The notes: generated from the sequence alone by a model not told the origin. 64,000 nt of DNA from Hymenobacter sp. 15J16-1T3B (GCF_020711235.1 NZ_JAJFAV010000007.1:264852-328851); one strand, 5' to 3'; shown: positions 17,232-26,040, numbered from the stretch's first letter. A program made the numbers and translations.

Positions 17232-17441
17232 TTAGTGGTCGATGCGGTTGAGCAGGTGAATCATGTTTTTTAGCTGATCGGTCAGCTGCTTGTCGCGGTG
17301 CTCGGCGGTGGCGTAGGCCAGGTAGGCCGAAAAGCTCATTTCCGCCTGCAGCACCGGGCTGTTGGCCACGATAACTTGGTAGTCGCGAAAGTGCTCTTCC
17401 AGCATGGTCGTGCGGGCGGTTAGTTCCTGGGCAGTGCTCAT
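17232..17441 (-). CDS. Unknown 69-residue helical protein
   Basis: ATG at 17439-17441. Charged, probably all-helical and cytoplasmic (LTARTTMLEEHFRDYQVIV..., AYATAEHRDKQLTDQLKNMIHLLNRIDH). No family recognised. It is the last of five short minus-strand genes with small gaps and starts 12 bp after the previous stop, so it is probably co-transcribed. The size and heptad-like pattern suggest a coiled-coil protein. Confidence 0.65.
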   Translation of the reverse strand: MSTAQELTARTTMLEEHFRDYQVIVANSPVLQAEMSFSAYLAYATAEHRDKQLTDQLKNMIHLLNRIDH

Positions 17442-17453
17442 CGGTGGAGAATA

Positions 17454-17738
17454 TCAGGAAAGCGAGGAAGGGTGAAAAAACGCGAAGACGGCTCGTTCCA
17501 GCTGCTGCGGCTCGCGCATGGGCAGACGCCGCAGCACGGCCGCCGTGTCGTGACTGTCGGCGGCCGTCGAGAGCAGGTAGCTGGCCTCGCCCACCCGCCA
17601 CAGCGCGTAGAGCTGCGGCCCGTCGGCGGGGCAGTCGCGGTGGCGGTACACGCGCACGTCGTCCATGCGCCAGCTCAGCGGGTCGCCCAGCGGGGGCTGG
17701 TAATCGAAGCCGGCGGCCTGGAAATCGGCGCGGGTCAT
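17454..17738 (-). CDS. Unknown 94-residue protein, member of a tandem paralogue pair
   Basis: Begins MTRADFQAAGFDYQPP and has a YRHRDCP...DGPQLYALW centre and an LERAVFAFF end. The same skeleton (MTxxxFxAxGF, YRH, DGxxLxxL, LxxAVxAFF) is seen in the 116-residue product of the neighbouring gene at 17756-18106, so the two arose by duplication. No signal peptide or known domain. It starts 17 bp after that neighbour. Confidence 0.7.
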   Translation of the reverse strand: MTRADFQAAGFDYQPPLGDPLSWRMDDVRVYRHRDCPADGPQLYALWRVGEASYLLSTAADSHDTAAVLRRLPMREPQQLERAVFAFFHPSSLS

Positions 17739-17755
17739 GACCTACTAGCCCGGGG

Positions 17756-18106
17756 CTAGCGGGTGGCCTCGTGCGGAAAACCGACGGGCTTCCAGCGCTT
17801 GGGCGCCGGAATGTCCTCGGCCCGGCCGCCGTGGGTGGTAAAAAACGCGTCGACGGCCCGCTGCAAGCCCGGCAGGTCGTCGATGGCCAGGTCTTGCACC
17901 ACGTCCTGATGAGCTAGCGGCCAGGGCAGCATGCTCAGGCGCCAGCGCGGAATGCCGAAGGGCAAGGCCAGAAACAAGTGGCTGCCGTCCCGCGCGGCTT
18001 GGTCGTGGCGGTACAGCCAGGTATTGAAGAAAGTCGACGTCGGCCGCCCCTGGCCGGAGTCGGTAACGGGGCTGAAACCCAGCGCGTGAAAGGAAGGAGC
18101 GGTCAT
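17756..18106 (-). CDS. Unknown 116-residue protein, member of a tandem paralogue pair
   Basis: The ATG at 18104-18106 is chosen over an in-frame start at 18178 because the resulting MTAPSFHALGFSP start lines up with the paralogue next door. Landmarks: FNTWLYRHDQAARDGSHLFLALP, then DLPGLQRAVDAFFTTHG. It differs from the 94-residue copy by an insertion in the middle and a longer basic C-terminus. No family recognised; probably cytoplasmic. Confidence 0.7.
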   Translation of the reverse strand: MTAPSFHALGFSPVTDSGQGRPTSTFFNTWLYRHDQAARDGSHLFLALPFGIPRWRLSMLPWPLAHQDVVQDLAIDDLPGLQRAVDAFFTTHGGRAEDIPAPKRWKPVGFPHEATR

Positions 18107-18205
18107 CGGGAGAAGGGAAAAAAGGTGACGTAAAACGAACCGAACAACTCCCGCCGCCCACTCGGACCAGGGCACCACGCAGCCAGCGGCCGCGCGGTGT
18201 GGCGT

Positions 18206-18484
18206 TTAATTGAGCCAAGTCGAGCACACCATGCGGAAGCGGTGCGGCGCAAAGGCGTTGTAGTGCGGGGGCGGGGCCGTCAGGCCGAGCAAATACACCA
18301 GGGTGATGCCGCGGTGGGCGTTTTGCACCACGCGCACGGGGTACACGCGGCCTTCTTCGGGCCAGTCGCCGACGTGGCCGGGCGGGCGGCCGCTGGCGTC
18401 GAGGCAGCGGGCATAGTCGAGCACGGGGCTAACCAGCAGCGCCGCCGCGAGGGAAAGGTTGGTATCGGGGAGAAACGGCGTCAT
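18206..18484 (-). CDS. Unknown 92-residue protein
   Basis: ATG at 18482-18484. One moderately hydrophobic N-terminal stretch (LSLAAALLVSPVLDYARCL), then a Gly/Pro-rich middle and a basic end. It contains EEGRVYPVRVVQNAHRGITLVYLLGL, a beta-strand pattern. No known family. Second gene of the five-gene small operon. Confidence 0.6.
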   Translation of the reverse strand: MTPFLPDTNLSLAAALLVSPVLDYARCLDASGRPPGHVGDWPEEGRVYPVRVVQNAHRGITLVYLLGLTAPPPHYNAFAPHRFRMVCSTWLN

Positions 18485-18541
18485 GGGAATCGGGCTGAAG
18501 GGTGGGAAAGCCCGCGGCAGCCAGTGCCGGGAGGAAGCGGC

Positions 18542-18919
18542 CTAGCGCGGCGGATCGGCCGCGGCGTAGTACAGGGCCAGGCGGCCGGCTATTTCGCCGG
18601 GGGCCATTTCCTGCTGCAGCACGTACTGCCCGCCTTCGAGCAGGCGCAGGTACACGGAAGCGGGATTGTCGGGCACCGCCGGCGTGCTGTATACCTCGAC
18701 CTCGGCCAGCAACGGGGTGCGCAGGTAGGCGTTGAAGTACAGCGAGTGGGCGTCGGTCAGCTGCTGACTGAGGTAGGTGGGATGGTACGGGCTGAGGCTG
18801 CGAAACACCAGTTGCGCCCGCTCCTGCAGCCGCCCGGATGCCTCCGGCAGCCACGCCTGTCCGGCCAAGAGCTGCAGCAGGTTGCTGCAGGCGTATTTAT
18901 AGGACCACTGACTGTTCAT
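18542..18919 (-). CDS. Unknown 125-residue protein, first gene of the small-protein operon
   Basis: The ATG at 18917-18919 is used; upstream in-frame sequence is Arg/Gly-rich and looks non-coding. The protein is mixed alpha/beta (YKYACSNLLQLLAGQ, SLSPYHPTYLSQQLTDAHSLYFNAYLRTPLLAEVEVYSTPA, GGQYVLQQEMAPGEIAGRLALYYA). No signal peptide, no recognised domain. It leads the run of five small minus-strand genes ending at 17232. Confidence 0.65.
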   Translation of the reverse strand: MNSQWSYKYACSNLLQLLAGQAWLPEASGRLQERAQLVFRSLSPYHPTYLSQQLTDAHSLYFNAYLRTPLLAEVEVYSTPAVPDNPASVYLRLLEGGQYVLQQEMAPGEIAGRLALYYAAADPPR

Positions 18920-19280
18920 ACCACATCCAAACGGCCGCTTGGCGGCCACCCACTCAGTCCATAGCCCCGGCGTACTATCACCGGTTCGCAGCTCTTGACC
19001 TTGGCCTGTACGCAGTCCCGGCGGCGGCGGCCGGTTTTTACTCGTCCGTAGGAAAATAAATATCCGCCTGCGCCTGCAACCCCGGCGGACGGCCTGCCCC
19101 GCGCCCATTGCCTTGCGCGCCGGCGGCGTCGCGGGTTGCGGCGCCCCGTGCCCGCCAACCACGGCTTAGCGACTGCGCGGCGGCCGCTTGCCCGCGCCAA
19201 TTGCACTCCGCGGGGAAAGATGCACCGGGCGCCGGCGCACTAGGCTGCGTATTTGGATTGGAGCGCCTAACTTGCTGGCT
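18920..19280. other. Intergenic region between divergent unknown genes
   Basis: About 360 bp that should contain promoters for the minus-strand small-protein operon and the plus-strand gene at 19281. There is one AT-rich patch near 19050-19062. No RNA, repeat or clear promoter consensus was recognised. Confidence 0.4.
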
Positions 19281-19688
19281 ATGCTACCGCCTAGCTGCTC
19301 GATTCAATACCGCTCCGACTTGCAGGTGCTCGTGGTGCGCTGGCCCGCCGATGCGCCGCTGCCGCAGCTGCAGGCCGATTTTGAGGCTGTGCTGCACGCA
19401 GCGGCTTCGCACCAGGCCCACCGCTGGCTGCTCGACGTGCGCCGCCGCGAAGACCTGGCGCCGGAGCTGGCCCACTGGACTACCCACGACTTCTTTCCGC
19501 GGGCTGCCGCGCAGCTGGGCGCTCCGCCCCTGCGCATTGCCACCCTGGCTTCGCCCACCCGCATGTTGGTGTATGAGCGCGACGAATACCAGCGCCGCAC
19601 CCTGGCCTACGGGCAAGCCGACAGCCGCCCCTACCGCCTGCTGCTGTTCGGCGACGAGGGCGCCGCCATGCAGTGGCTGAACGGCTGA
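19281..19688 (+). CDS. Unknown 135-residue protein, STAS-like in style
   Basis: Start at the ATG at 19281. The alternation of strands and helices (DLQVLVVRWPADAP, FEAVLHAAASHQAHRWLLDVRRRED, RIATLASPTRMLVYERDEYQRR, YRLLLFGDEGAAMQWL) recalls the small STAS or SpoIIAA-like proteins found in Bacteroidota, but no diagnostic motif is present. Likely cytoplasmic. The ending GDEGAAMQWL is a common ending of that group. Function unknown. Confidence 0.65.
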   Translation: MLPPSCSIQYRSDLQVLVVRWPADAPLPQLQADFEAVLHAAASHQAHRWLLDVRRREDLAPELAHWTTHDFFPRAAAQLGAPPLRIATLASPTRMLVYERDEYQRRTLAYGQADSRPYRLLLFGDEGAAMQWLNG

Positions 19689-19856
19689 GTCCGGCAAGGT
19701 CCACCGGTTGTTCCTTGCCGCTTCCGCGGGCGTTGGCCTTGGAGCCAGCCCCGTTGTTCCGCGTCGGCAATCCGTGCGCAGCCCCGGTCTTGCCGAATCG
19801 ACCAAGCTTGGAATTCGGGCTGCCCGGCCCCGGCGTGTACTGCGCCGGGCACCACC

Positions 19857-20822
19857 TTATGCAGCCCGGCGGGGCAGCTTTTTCAGCCACGTGAGCACGG
19901 CTTGCCGAAACGCCTCGGGCTCCTCTACGAAGGGCACGTGCCCGGTTTGCATCAGCGCTACCTGCTGGCGCGGAAAGCGAAACAGCTTGTAATGGTTGGC
20001 GCCGATGCACAGGTCCCGCTTGCCCGTCATCACCAGCACCGGCGCTTTGATGTCCGGCGTCAGGGCCGTGAAGTCGCGCTGGTAGTCGCTGATGCCCATG
20101 GCGTACTGGCCAAACTCGTTGCCGGTGTGCGGGTTGCTTTCGTCGGCTTTGCTGACACTGTCGAAGCCGGCGTCGGTGGTGTACTGCAGCTGGCGCCACA
20201 CGTTGTGCTCGTTGAAGTGCTGCACCATCAGCCCGAACCGTTCCTGCACGGGCTTGCCTTGGTCGAGGTAGGGCGTGCGGTCGGGCACTTGCACGAAATC
20301 AAAGCCGCTTTGAATCATGTCCTGCATGGAGGCCGGCAGGTTCAGCGTGCATTCCACCAGCACCAAGCCGCGCACACGTTCGGGGTGGCGAGCAGCGTAT
20401 TCGGTGGCAATGGTGCCGCCGAAGCTGTGGGCCATCAGCACCCAGCTTTCCAAGCCGAGCTGCTGGCGGACGTCTTCCAAATCCTGCACCAGGCGGGCCA
20501 GGGAGTAGTCGTGGCGGGGGGCGTTCTGGCTACGGCCGCAGCCGCGCTGGTCCAGCCAGATCATCTGCAGCCGGTCGTTGAGCAGGGGGCCGGCCAGCTG
20601 CTCCGGCATGCCGCTCCAGGCGCCGGGCCCGCCGTGCACGAACACGCAGGGCACACCCTGCCCGGTGACGGAGGCAAATAGCTGCACGCCGTCGGTTGTT
20701 TTAAGGGCGACGGGGCCGTTGGTAAGCTTAGCGGGCCGGGGCGCGGCCAGCAGCGTGAGCGGAAACAGCAGGGCCAGCAGCAGAGCGGCCCGGCGCGGGC
20801 GGTGGGCAAGGAAGCGGAACAT
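19857..20822 (-). CDS. Secreted alpha/beta hydrolase, proline iminopeptidase-like (S33)
   Basis: 321 residues from the ATG at 20820-20822, with a signal peptide (LLLALLFPLTLLAAP). Family landmarks: the oxyanion-hole motif HGGPG near residue 63, DQRGCGRS, nucleophile elbow AHSFGG with Ser133, acid Asp270 in GKRDLC, and base His295 in TGHVPF. HGGPG plus DQRGCGRS is typical of S33 aminopeptidases, but many relatives hydrolyse esters or lactones, so the substrate is open. Single gene, divergent from the S74-type protein. Confidence 0.88.
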   Translation of the reverse strand: MFRFLAHRPRRAALLLALLFPLTLLAAPRPAKLTNGPVALKTTDGVQLFASVTGQGVPCVFVHGGPGAWSGMPEQLAGPLLNDRLQMIWLDQRGCGRSQNAPRHDYSLARLVQDLEDVRQQLGLESWVLMAHSFGGTIATEYAARHPERVRGLVLVECTLNLPASMQDMIQSGFDFVQVPDRTPYLDQGKPVQERFGLMVQHFNEHNVWRQLQYTTDAGFDSVSKADESNPHTGNEFGQYAMGISDYQRDFTALTPDIKAPVLVMTGKRDLCIGANHYKLFRFPRQQVALMQTGHVPFVEEPEAFRQAVLTWLKKLPRRAA

Positions 20823-21111
20823 GGGGATGGAAGTAAGGCAGCAGGCCGCCATCCGGGGCGGCTCCGGGGCGACAGATGCGGGCCGTTTCGGTTCCGTTGC
20901 CTGCGTCGAGGCACCGCCCCCCCTCGGCACCAGCAAGGGCTTCACGCCCAGGGTCAACATTTTCGGCCGGCCGGGGCAGCAGAGCGGAACCGGAAGCGCA
21001 CCCGGGTCCTGCCCCCCCACCCCGGCGGGCGGCAGGGCCTTGGCAGCTGCGCGGGCCGCCGTTACTTTTACCGCTGCTTCCCACCACTATTGCTCCAACC
21101 CGCTCCGCACT

Positions 21112-23571
21112 ATGGCCCAACGCTACCCCTCTTTTTACCTGCTGCTGGCCTTTGTGGCCTCCCTGCTAAGCGCCGCCCCGGCCCTGGCCCAAAACGTGGG
21201 CATCGGCACCACGGCCCCCGATGCCTCCGCCGCCCTCGACGTCGTGGCCTCCGACAAAGGAGCCCTGCTGCCGCGCGTGGCTAATGCCGCCGCCATTGCC
21301 GCGCCCGCCGCCGGCCTCATTGTGTACCAAACGGGCGGCACCCAGCCGGGCTTTTGGTACAACAGCGGCAGCAGCGGCGCCCCGAAGTGGCTGCGCCTGA
21401 CCGACTCGAACGGCGTGAGTTACGACCCGGCCAGCGGCCTGCAGGTGGGCCCCGGCCCGGTGCAGGCCGCTGTTAACGTACCGCCCGGCTCGACCGGCTC
21501 CAGCAGCAACGCCCCGTTTCGCGGCGGTTCTAACTCGGCTCGCACCGAAACTATTTACCCAGCGGCCACGCTGCAAAGCTGGGGGCTACGGGCCGGAGCC
21601 ATTACCTCGCTGAGCTACTTCATTTCCAGTAAGAACTCCTCCGACACCTACACCAACTTCACCCTGGCCCTGGGCCAGAGCACTGCCACCAACGTGACGG
21701 GCACCTTCAGCAGCGGCCTCACCACGGTGTATACCGGCAACGTGACCGTGCCCGCTACCGGGCAGGTGCTGCAGCTGGTGTTCAACGCCGGCACCTTCGT
21801 GTGGGACGGCAGCAGCAACCTGGTGGTGCAGTCCTGCTTCGAAAAGGCCACCGCCAGCTCCGACGACTTTGTCTCCGTGGACATTATAAATGACAGCCGC
21901 ATGTCCAGCGCCGGGAGCAGTGGCCAGTGTGCTGCCACCAGCGGCATCACCAGCTTCTTTCGACCCAAACTGGGGTTTACCCAGCCCGGCACCTCCTACA
22001 CGCTCACGCCCACGGCGGGCCAAGCCGGCCAGGTGCTGACCCAGCAGGCTGACGGGCGGGTGCTCTTTCAGGACCCGCAGTGGACGCAGGACGGCACCAA
22101 CCTGTACCCGACCACGTTGACCAGCAAGGTGGGCGTGGGCACCAGAATCCCCGCCTTGGGCCTGGACGTGGCCTCCGGTACGCTGGGGCTGCGAAACACC
22201 AACGCCTGGGACCACCTCTACTGGCAGCACGACGGCTCGCTGGCCGTGATGCGGGCCGGCGGGGCCGAATCGGGCCTCTCCCTGCAGGTGGGCAGCGGCG
22301 CCGCCGACTCCTATGGCGCCGCCGGCCAGAACTACCGCGAAGGGCTACGCCTGCTCTCCGACGGCCGGGTGGGCCTGGGCACGGGCACGCTCATCACGGG
22401 CTACCGCGCCACGGTGGGCACGGCCAGCCCGGCCGAAAACGGCCTGTATGTGGGCCTGAACGGCAGCAGCACGGCCAACTCGCTGAAGCTGGAGCACAAT
22501 GGCTCCAACCTCGTCGTGCACCCCGCCTCGGCCGGCGGCACCAGCACGGTGCTGGAAAACACGGCCGGCCCGCTGCTGCTCAACGCCAGCACGAGCAACC
22601 GGGTGGGCGTGGGCTCGTACGCCCCGGCCGCCCGGCTGGAGGTGCAGGGCGGTGCCAACGCCGACGGCAGCAACGACCCGGTGGCCCTGAGCTTGGCCTG
22701 GCGCAACGGCGGCTACCGCCACTTCCTGCGCACCCGCCACGCCCAGGGAACCACCAGCAACGCCCTGGAAGTATACCTGAACACCTCCGGCTCGGCCGAT
22801 GGCAGCACTCAGCCCGGCACCGGCAACATTCTGGCCCTGAGCGTGCTCACCCAGGACGGCGCCCGCCTAGGCGTGGGCACGGGCACCCCGCGCGGCCCCC
22901 TCGACGTGCCTGCTCCCGGCGACACGTACCTGATCAACGACCCGAACGTGGGCGAAGGTCAGTCGGTGTACCTGCCCGGACACTTGTTCCTGGCGCCCTA
23001 CAACAGCGGTACGCCCGCTGCCTACCTGCAGGCCCGCATTCCGAACCCGACCAGCAGCACTAGCTTGGCGCTAGTGCTGCGCACCACCTACCAGGGCAAT
23101 TTGCGCGACGCCCTCACGCTAAACCCCGATGGCTCGGCCGTGGTCTACGGCTCCGTGCGGGCCAACGGCGTCACGCTGGTCTCCGACGCGCGCTTCAAGC
23201 AGCAGGTGCGCCCGCTCGACGGGGCGCTGGCTTCGGTGCTGCGCTTGCGCGGGGTGCGCTACCAGTGGAACGCGCTGGGCGTGCAGCACGGCGGCACGGC
23301 CGGCCAGGAGCAAATCGGCCTGCTGGCCCAAGAAGTAGAGCAGATTTACCCGGAGCTGGTGCACACCGATGCGCAAGGCTACAAGTCGGTGAACTACGCC
23401 CAGCTGACGCCTGTGCTACTGGAGGCCCTGCGCGAGCAGCAGCGCCAGATCGAGCAGCTGCGCGGCCGCGCCGCCCAAGCCGACGCCGACCACGCGGCCC
23501 TGCTCACGCTGCAGGAGCAGGTGGCCCGGCTGCAGCAGGCCGTGGCCCCGGCTGCGCAGGCTCAGCGCTAG
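21112..23571 (+). CDS. Secreted surface protein with S74-type self-cleaving chaperone domain
   Basis: 819 residues from the ATG at 21112, after which a signal peptide ends in APALAQ. The mature start NVGIGTTAPDASAALDV is the repeat type common in Bacteroidota exported proteins and recurs (VGVGTRIPALGLDV, VGVGSYAPAARLEV, LGVGTGTPRGPLDV), giving a beta-rich stalk. The C-terminal about 130 residues resemble the peptidase S74 endosialidase chaperone: SDARFKQQVRPL with the likely Ser/Lys dyad, GLLAQEVEQIYPELV, YKSVNYAQLTPVLLEAL, then a coiled coil. In phage tail spikes this domain trimerises the protein and cuts itself off. No phage genes are nearby. Confidence 0.88.
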   Translation: MAQRYPSFYLLLAFVASLLSAAPALAQNVGIGTTAPDASAALDVVASDKGALLPRVANAAAIAAPAAGLIVYQTGGTQPGFWYNSGSSGAPKWLRLTDSNGVSYDPASGLQVGPGPVQAAVNVPPGSTGSSSNAPFRGGSNSARTETIYPAATLQSWGLRAGAITSLSYFISSKNSSDTYTNFTLALGQSTATNVTGTFSSGLTTVYTGNVTVPATGQVLQLVFNAGTFVWDGSSNLVVQSCFEKATASSDDFVSVDIINDSRMSSAGSSGQCAATSGITSFFRPKLGFTQPGTSYTLTPTAGQAGQVLTQQADGRVLFQDPQWTQDGTNLYPTTLTSKVGVGTRIPALGLDVASGTLGLRNTNAWDHLYWQHDGSLAVMRAGGAESGLSLQVGSGAADSYGAAGQNYREGLRLLSDGRVGLGTGTLITGYRATVGTASPAENGLYVGLNGSSTANSLKLEHNGSNLVVHPASAGGTSTVLENTAGPLLLNASTSNRVGVGSYAPAARLEVQGGANADGSNDPVALSLAWRNGGYRHFLRTRHAQGTTSNALEVYLNTSGSADGSTQPGTGNILALSVLTQDGARLGVGTGTPRGPLDVPAPGDTYLINDPNVGEGQSVYLPGHLFLAPYNSGTPAAYLQARIPNPTSSTSLALVLRTTYQGNLRDALTLNPDGSAVVYGSVRANGVTLVSDARFKQQVRPLDGALASVLRLRGVRYQWNALGVQHGGTAGQEQIGLLAQEVEQIYPELVHTDAQGYKSVNYAQLTPVLLEALREQQRQIEQLRGRAAQADADHAALLTLQEQVARLQQAVAPAAQAQR

Positions 23572-23627
23572 TTCCGGGGCCGCCCAGGCCGTAGTTGCCA
23601 AGGACAGCCGCTGGGGTCTGTTATCGG

Positions 23628-23685
23628 CCAGCCAACGCAAAGGCCCGGTTTCCTTCAGCGGAAGCCGGGCCTTTGCGTTGGCTGG
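23628..23685. terminator. Bidirectional hairpin terminator, 26-bp arms
   Basis: Arms 23628-23653 and 23660-23685 are complementary except for one wobble position, with a 6-base loop. It sits between the convergent S74-type gene (plus) and the phospholipase C-like gene (minus) and can terminate both. Confidence 0.9.
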
Positions 23686-23696
23686 GGCAGTTTAGT

Positions 23697-24986
23697 TTAG
23701 GGCTTGGCCGGGGCGGCGGGCACGGCCGGCGGGGGCGTCAGGGCCCGCAGCTGCTGCAACGCCTCCTGGGTTTCCTTCAGGGTCTTTTTCTCCTTTTCGT
23801 CCTCGGCTTGCGGCAGCTTGTTGCCGTTGTCGAAAAAGGCCAGGATGTTGGCCTGTACCGGGGCCGTCACGCTGGCAAATTTGTCTTTCTCCAGCTTGCG
23901 CACCCATTCGCCGTAGGTTTCGTCGGCCAAGCCGTATTCGCCCACTTTGGTGGGCTTGCCGGTGTCGAAGTCGAAGTTGGGCAGGGCCGCGGGCGTTACG
24001 GCTTGGGCCTGCCGCGTTTCGGTCAGCAGGCGGCAGTAGTCGGTCATTACGTCGCTGAAGCTCTGCTTGAACAGCTTCTGGGCCTCGGGCGTGGGCAGCT
24101 TGAAGGCGAACGGCCGTAGCGGCCCGATTTTGGGCAGAATCTTGATGAGCTTGGCCATGACGCGGGCGCCAAACCCGGGCTTGTCGTAGCCGGTGCCGTA
24201 TTCCCGGCGAAACTTCCGCTCGTTGTGCTGGTAGAGGTAGTCGCGGCGGCGGGCGCGCGGGTCGAGCTTGCGGATGTTGTCGCGCTCGGCGTGCCAAGCG
24301 GCGCGGGCGGCGGTAGGAATCAGCTGGCTCACGGCGAAGCGGAAGGTGGCCACGCTCGCGTCGAGGTTCACCACAATCTGCTTGAGCTCCAAGCCGTAGG
24401 TTTTCTGAAAGGCCCGCTCCAGCACTGGTTTGCTCACGTGAAACCCGATGAAGTCGTGGTAGGTGTCGGAGCGGTAGCGGCCGGCGGCCAGCTGCACCAC
24501 GTCGAAGGCAAACTCCAACTGGGTGTGCTGAATGGGCGCCTCGAAGTAGGTGACCGAGGGCCCAAACTTCTGGCCCAGCTCGGGGTACACCGAGGGCATG
24601 GCCCGGTTGGTGCCCTCCGAGTGCCCCTTGATATCGGCCACGTAGTGGGCCATGGCGCCGAGGGCAAAGGCGTACTCGTTGCGGTCCTGGGCCTCCGTGA
24701 GCAGGTTGCGCACGAAGTCGCCGGAGCGCACGTAGTGGGTCAGGTCGGTGAAGAGCTTGGAGCCAAGCGGGTAGTAGCCCATGTCCTGCACAATGGCTCC
24801 GCCGTAGGCGTAGCTTTTGGCTTCAATCCACTGCTCGCGGGTGGCGCCGGGAAAGCGCTGCTCCAGCAGCGGGCGCAGGCAGCGCCGCCAGCAGGTATCG
24901 ACGTTGGCTTGGTGGGTGAGGACGGAATAGGCGGCGGAGGGCAGTGGGGCGGCGAGCAGCAGCACCAGCAACAGGCGAAGCAACAT
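23697..24986 (-). CDS. Zinc-dependent phospholipase C-like secreted protein
   Basis: 429 residues from the ATG at 24984-24986, with a signal peptide (LLRLLLVLLLAAPLPSAA). The start YSVLTHQ, then GGAIVQDMGYYP, and LGAMAHYVADIKGHSEGTN give the spaced His/Asp ligands (HxxxD...H) expected of the tri-zinc S1/P1-nuclease and phospholipase C fold. The C-terminal 60-80 residues are Lys/Glu- and then Pro/Ala-rich and have no counterpart in classic PLC. Substrate not determined; phospholipids or nucleic acid are both possible for the fold. Confidence 0.82.
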   Translation of the reverse strand: MLLRLLLVLLLAAPLPSAAYSVLTHQANVDTCWRRCLRPLLEQRFPGATREQWIEAKSYAYGGAIVQDMGYYPLGSKLFTDLTHYVRSGDFVRNLLTEAQDRNEYAFALGAMAHYVADIKGHSEGTNRAMPSVYPELGQKFGPSVTYFEAPIQHTQLEFAFDVVQLAAGRYRSDTYHDFIGFHVSKPVLERAFQKTYGLELKQIVVNLDASVATFRFAVSQLIPTAARAAWHAERDNIRKLDPRARRRDYLYQHNERKFRREYGTGYDKPGFGARVMAKLIKILPKIGPLRPFAFKLPTPEAQKLFKQSFSDVMTDYCRLLTETRQAQAVTPAALPNFDFDTGKPTKVGEYGLADETYGEWVRKLEKDKFASVTAPVQANILAFFDNGNKLPQAEDEKEKKTLKETQEALQQLRALTPPPAVPAAPAKP

Positions 24987-25086
24987 AGGCGGGACGGGCG
25001 GCCGCGGCGGCAACCTCAGCCGCAAACGGCAAACCGCCCCGGCACGTTGCCGTACCACCGGGCAGTACCATTCTCTTCCCCTGCCG

Positions 25087-25821
25087 ATGGCCCCCCGCTC
25101 CAAGACCACTCACCTACCGCTCTACATTTCCCTAGGCATCGTGGCCGCGCTGGTGGCCGCCTATTTCGGCTGGCCCGCCTTTCAGCAGCAGGTGCAGGCC
25201 GGCTGGGCAGCGTTGCGCAGCGGCGAGCAGCAGCAAGTGGCCGAGTGGGTGGAGCAATTCGGCTTGTGGGGGCCGGTGGTGCTGGTGCTGGCCATGGTGG
25301 CCCAGATGTTTTTGTTTGTCATCAACAACGCCCTGCTCATTCTGGTGGCCGTGCTGGCCTACGGGCCGTGGTGGGGCTCCTTGCTGGCCTGGGTGGGCGT
25401 GCTCACGGCCAGCTCCCTGGGTTACTGGATCGGGCGCAGCCTGGGCGAGTCGTTTATCATTCGCCTGCTGGGCCAGAAGGCCGAGCACAAAGTTGCCGAC
25501 TTCGTGACGCGCTACGGCGCCGGGGCGGTGGCCCTGGCCCGGCTCACGCCCATCGTTTCGAACGACGCCATCAGCTTCGTGGCCGGCGTGGCGCGCATGG
25601 GCTACTGGAAATTCATCAGCGTGACGGCCGTGGCCATCATGCCGCTGATCGGGTTGCTGGCCTACCTCGGGCAGGACGGGCAGCGGCTCAAAACCGGCCT
25701 GCTGTGGGTATCGGGTGTGGGGCTGCTGCTCTTCGGCGCTTACATCTGGTGGGACAAAACGCGCCGCCCGGCCGCCGACGACGCCGGCAGCTGGCGCCCT
25801 CGCCGGCCGGAGTACCGCTAG
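25087..25821 (+). CDS. DedA/TVP38-type (VTT domain) inner-membrane protein
   Basis: 244 residues. The first helix is followed by an amphipathic stretch, then the VTT core with WGPVVLVLAMVAQMFLFVINN, GSLLAWVGVLTASSLGYWIGRSLGE, and RYGAGAVALARLTPIVSNDAISFVAGVARM. The R-L-x-P motif of the re-entrant region is present. DedA/VTT proteins support lipid-carrier or phospholipid scrambling and membrane potential homeostasis. Divergent from the PLC-like gene with a 100-bp gap. Confidence 0.9.
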   Translation: MAPRSKTTHLPLYISLGIVAALVAAYFGWPAFQQQVQAGWAALRSGEQQQVAEWVEQFGLWGPVVLVLAMVAQMFLFVINNALLILVAVLAYGPWWGSLLAWVGVLTASSLGYWIGRSLGESFIIRLLGQKAEHKVADFVTRYGAGAVALARLTPIVSNDAISFVAGVARMGYWKFISVTAVAIMPLIGLLAYLGQDGQRLKTGLLWVSGVGLLLFGAYIWWDKTRRPAADDAGSWRPRRPEYR

Positions 25822-25856
25822 GCTTCCCAAAGCAATGAGCCCAACGGCAGCATCCG

Positions 25857-26040
25857 CCGTCATTGCGAGCGAAGCGCGGCAATCCTTCCTCCCGTAACAC
25901 CGCCGCTGCAATACTTGCTACCCGAAAACCAGCCCCGCCCGAAACTGCAAACGTCAGTTTCGGGCGGGGCTGGTTTGAGTGTTTGCCAGTGGGGCCGTAG
26001 GGGCGCGAGCGGGAGGATTGCCGCGCTTGCGCAGCTACTC
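25857..26040. repeat. Nested palindromic repeat element, copy 1
   Basis: An outer imperfect inverted repeat has CATTGCGAGCGAAGCG near 25861 and GCAATCCTTCCTCCCG, matched by GGGAGGATTGCCGCGCTTGCG near 26011-26032. It encloses an inner perfect 22-bp hairpin (25926-25947 / 25955-25976). The left part shares GCGAGCGAAGCG, GCAATCCTTCCTC, CACCGCCG and CTTGCTA with the element at 31.85-32.05 kb, so the two are related copies. It lies between convergent genes. Confidence 0.8.
25926..25976. terminator. Hairpin terminator inside repeat copy 1
   Basis: Perfect 22-bp arms with a 7-base loop between the convergent DedA-type (plus) and HMA (minus) genes. A and T runs at the outer edges let it work on both strands. 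Confidence 0.85.
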
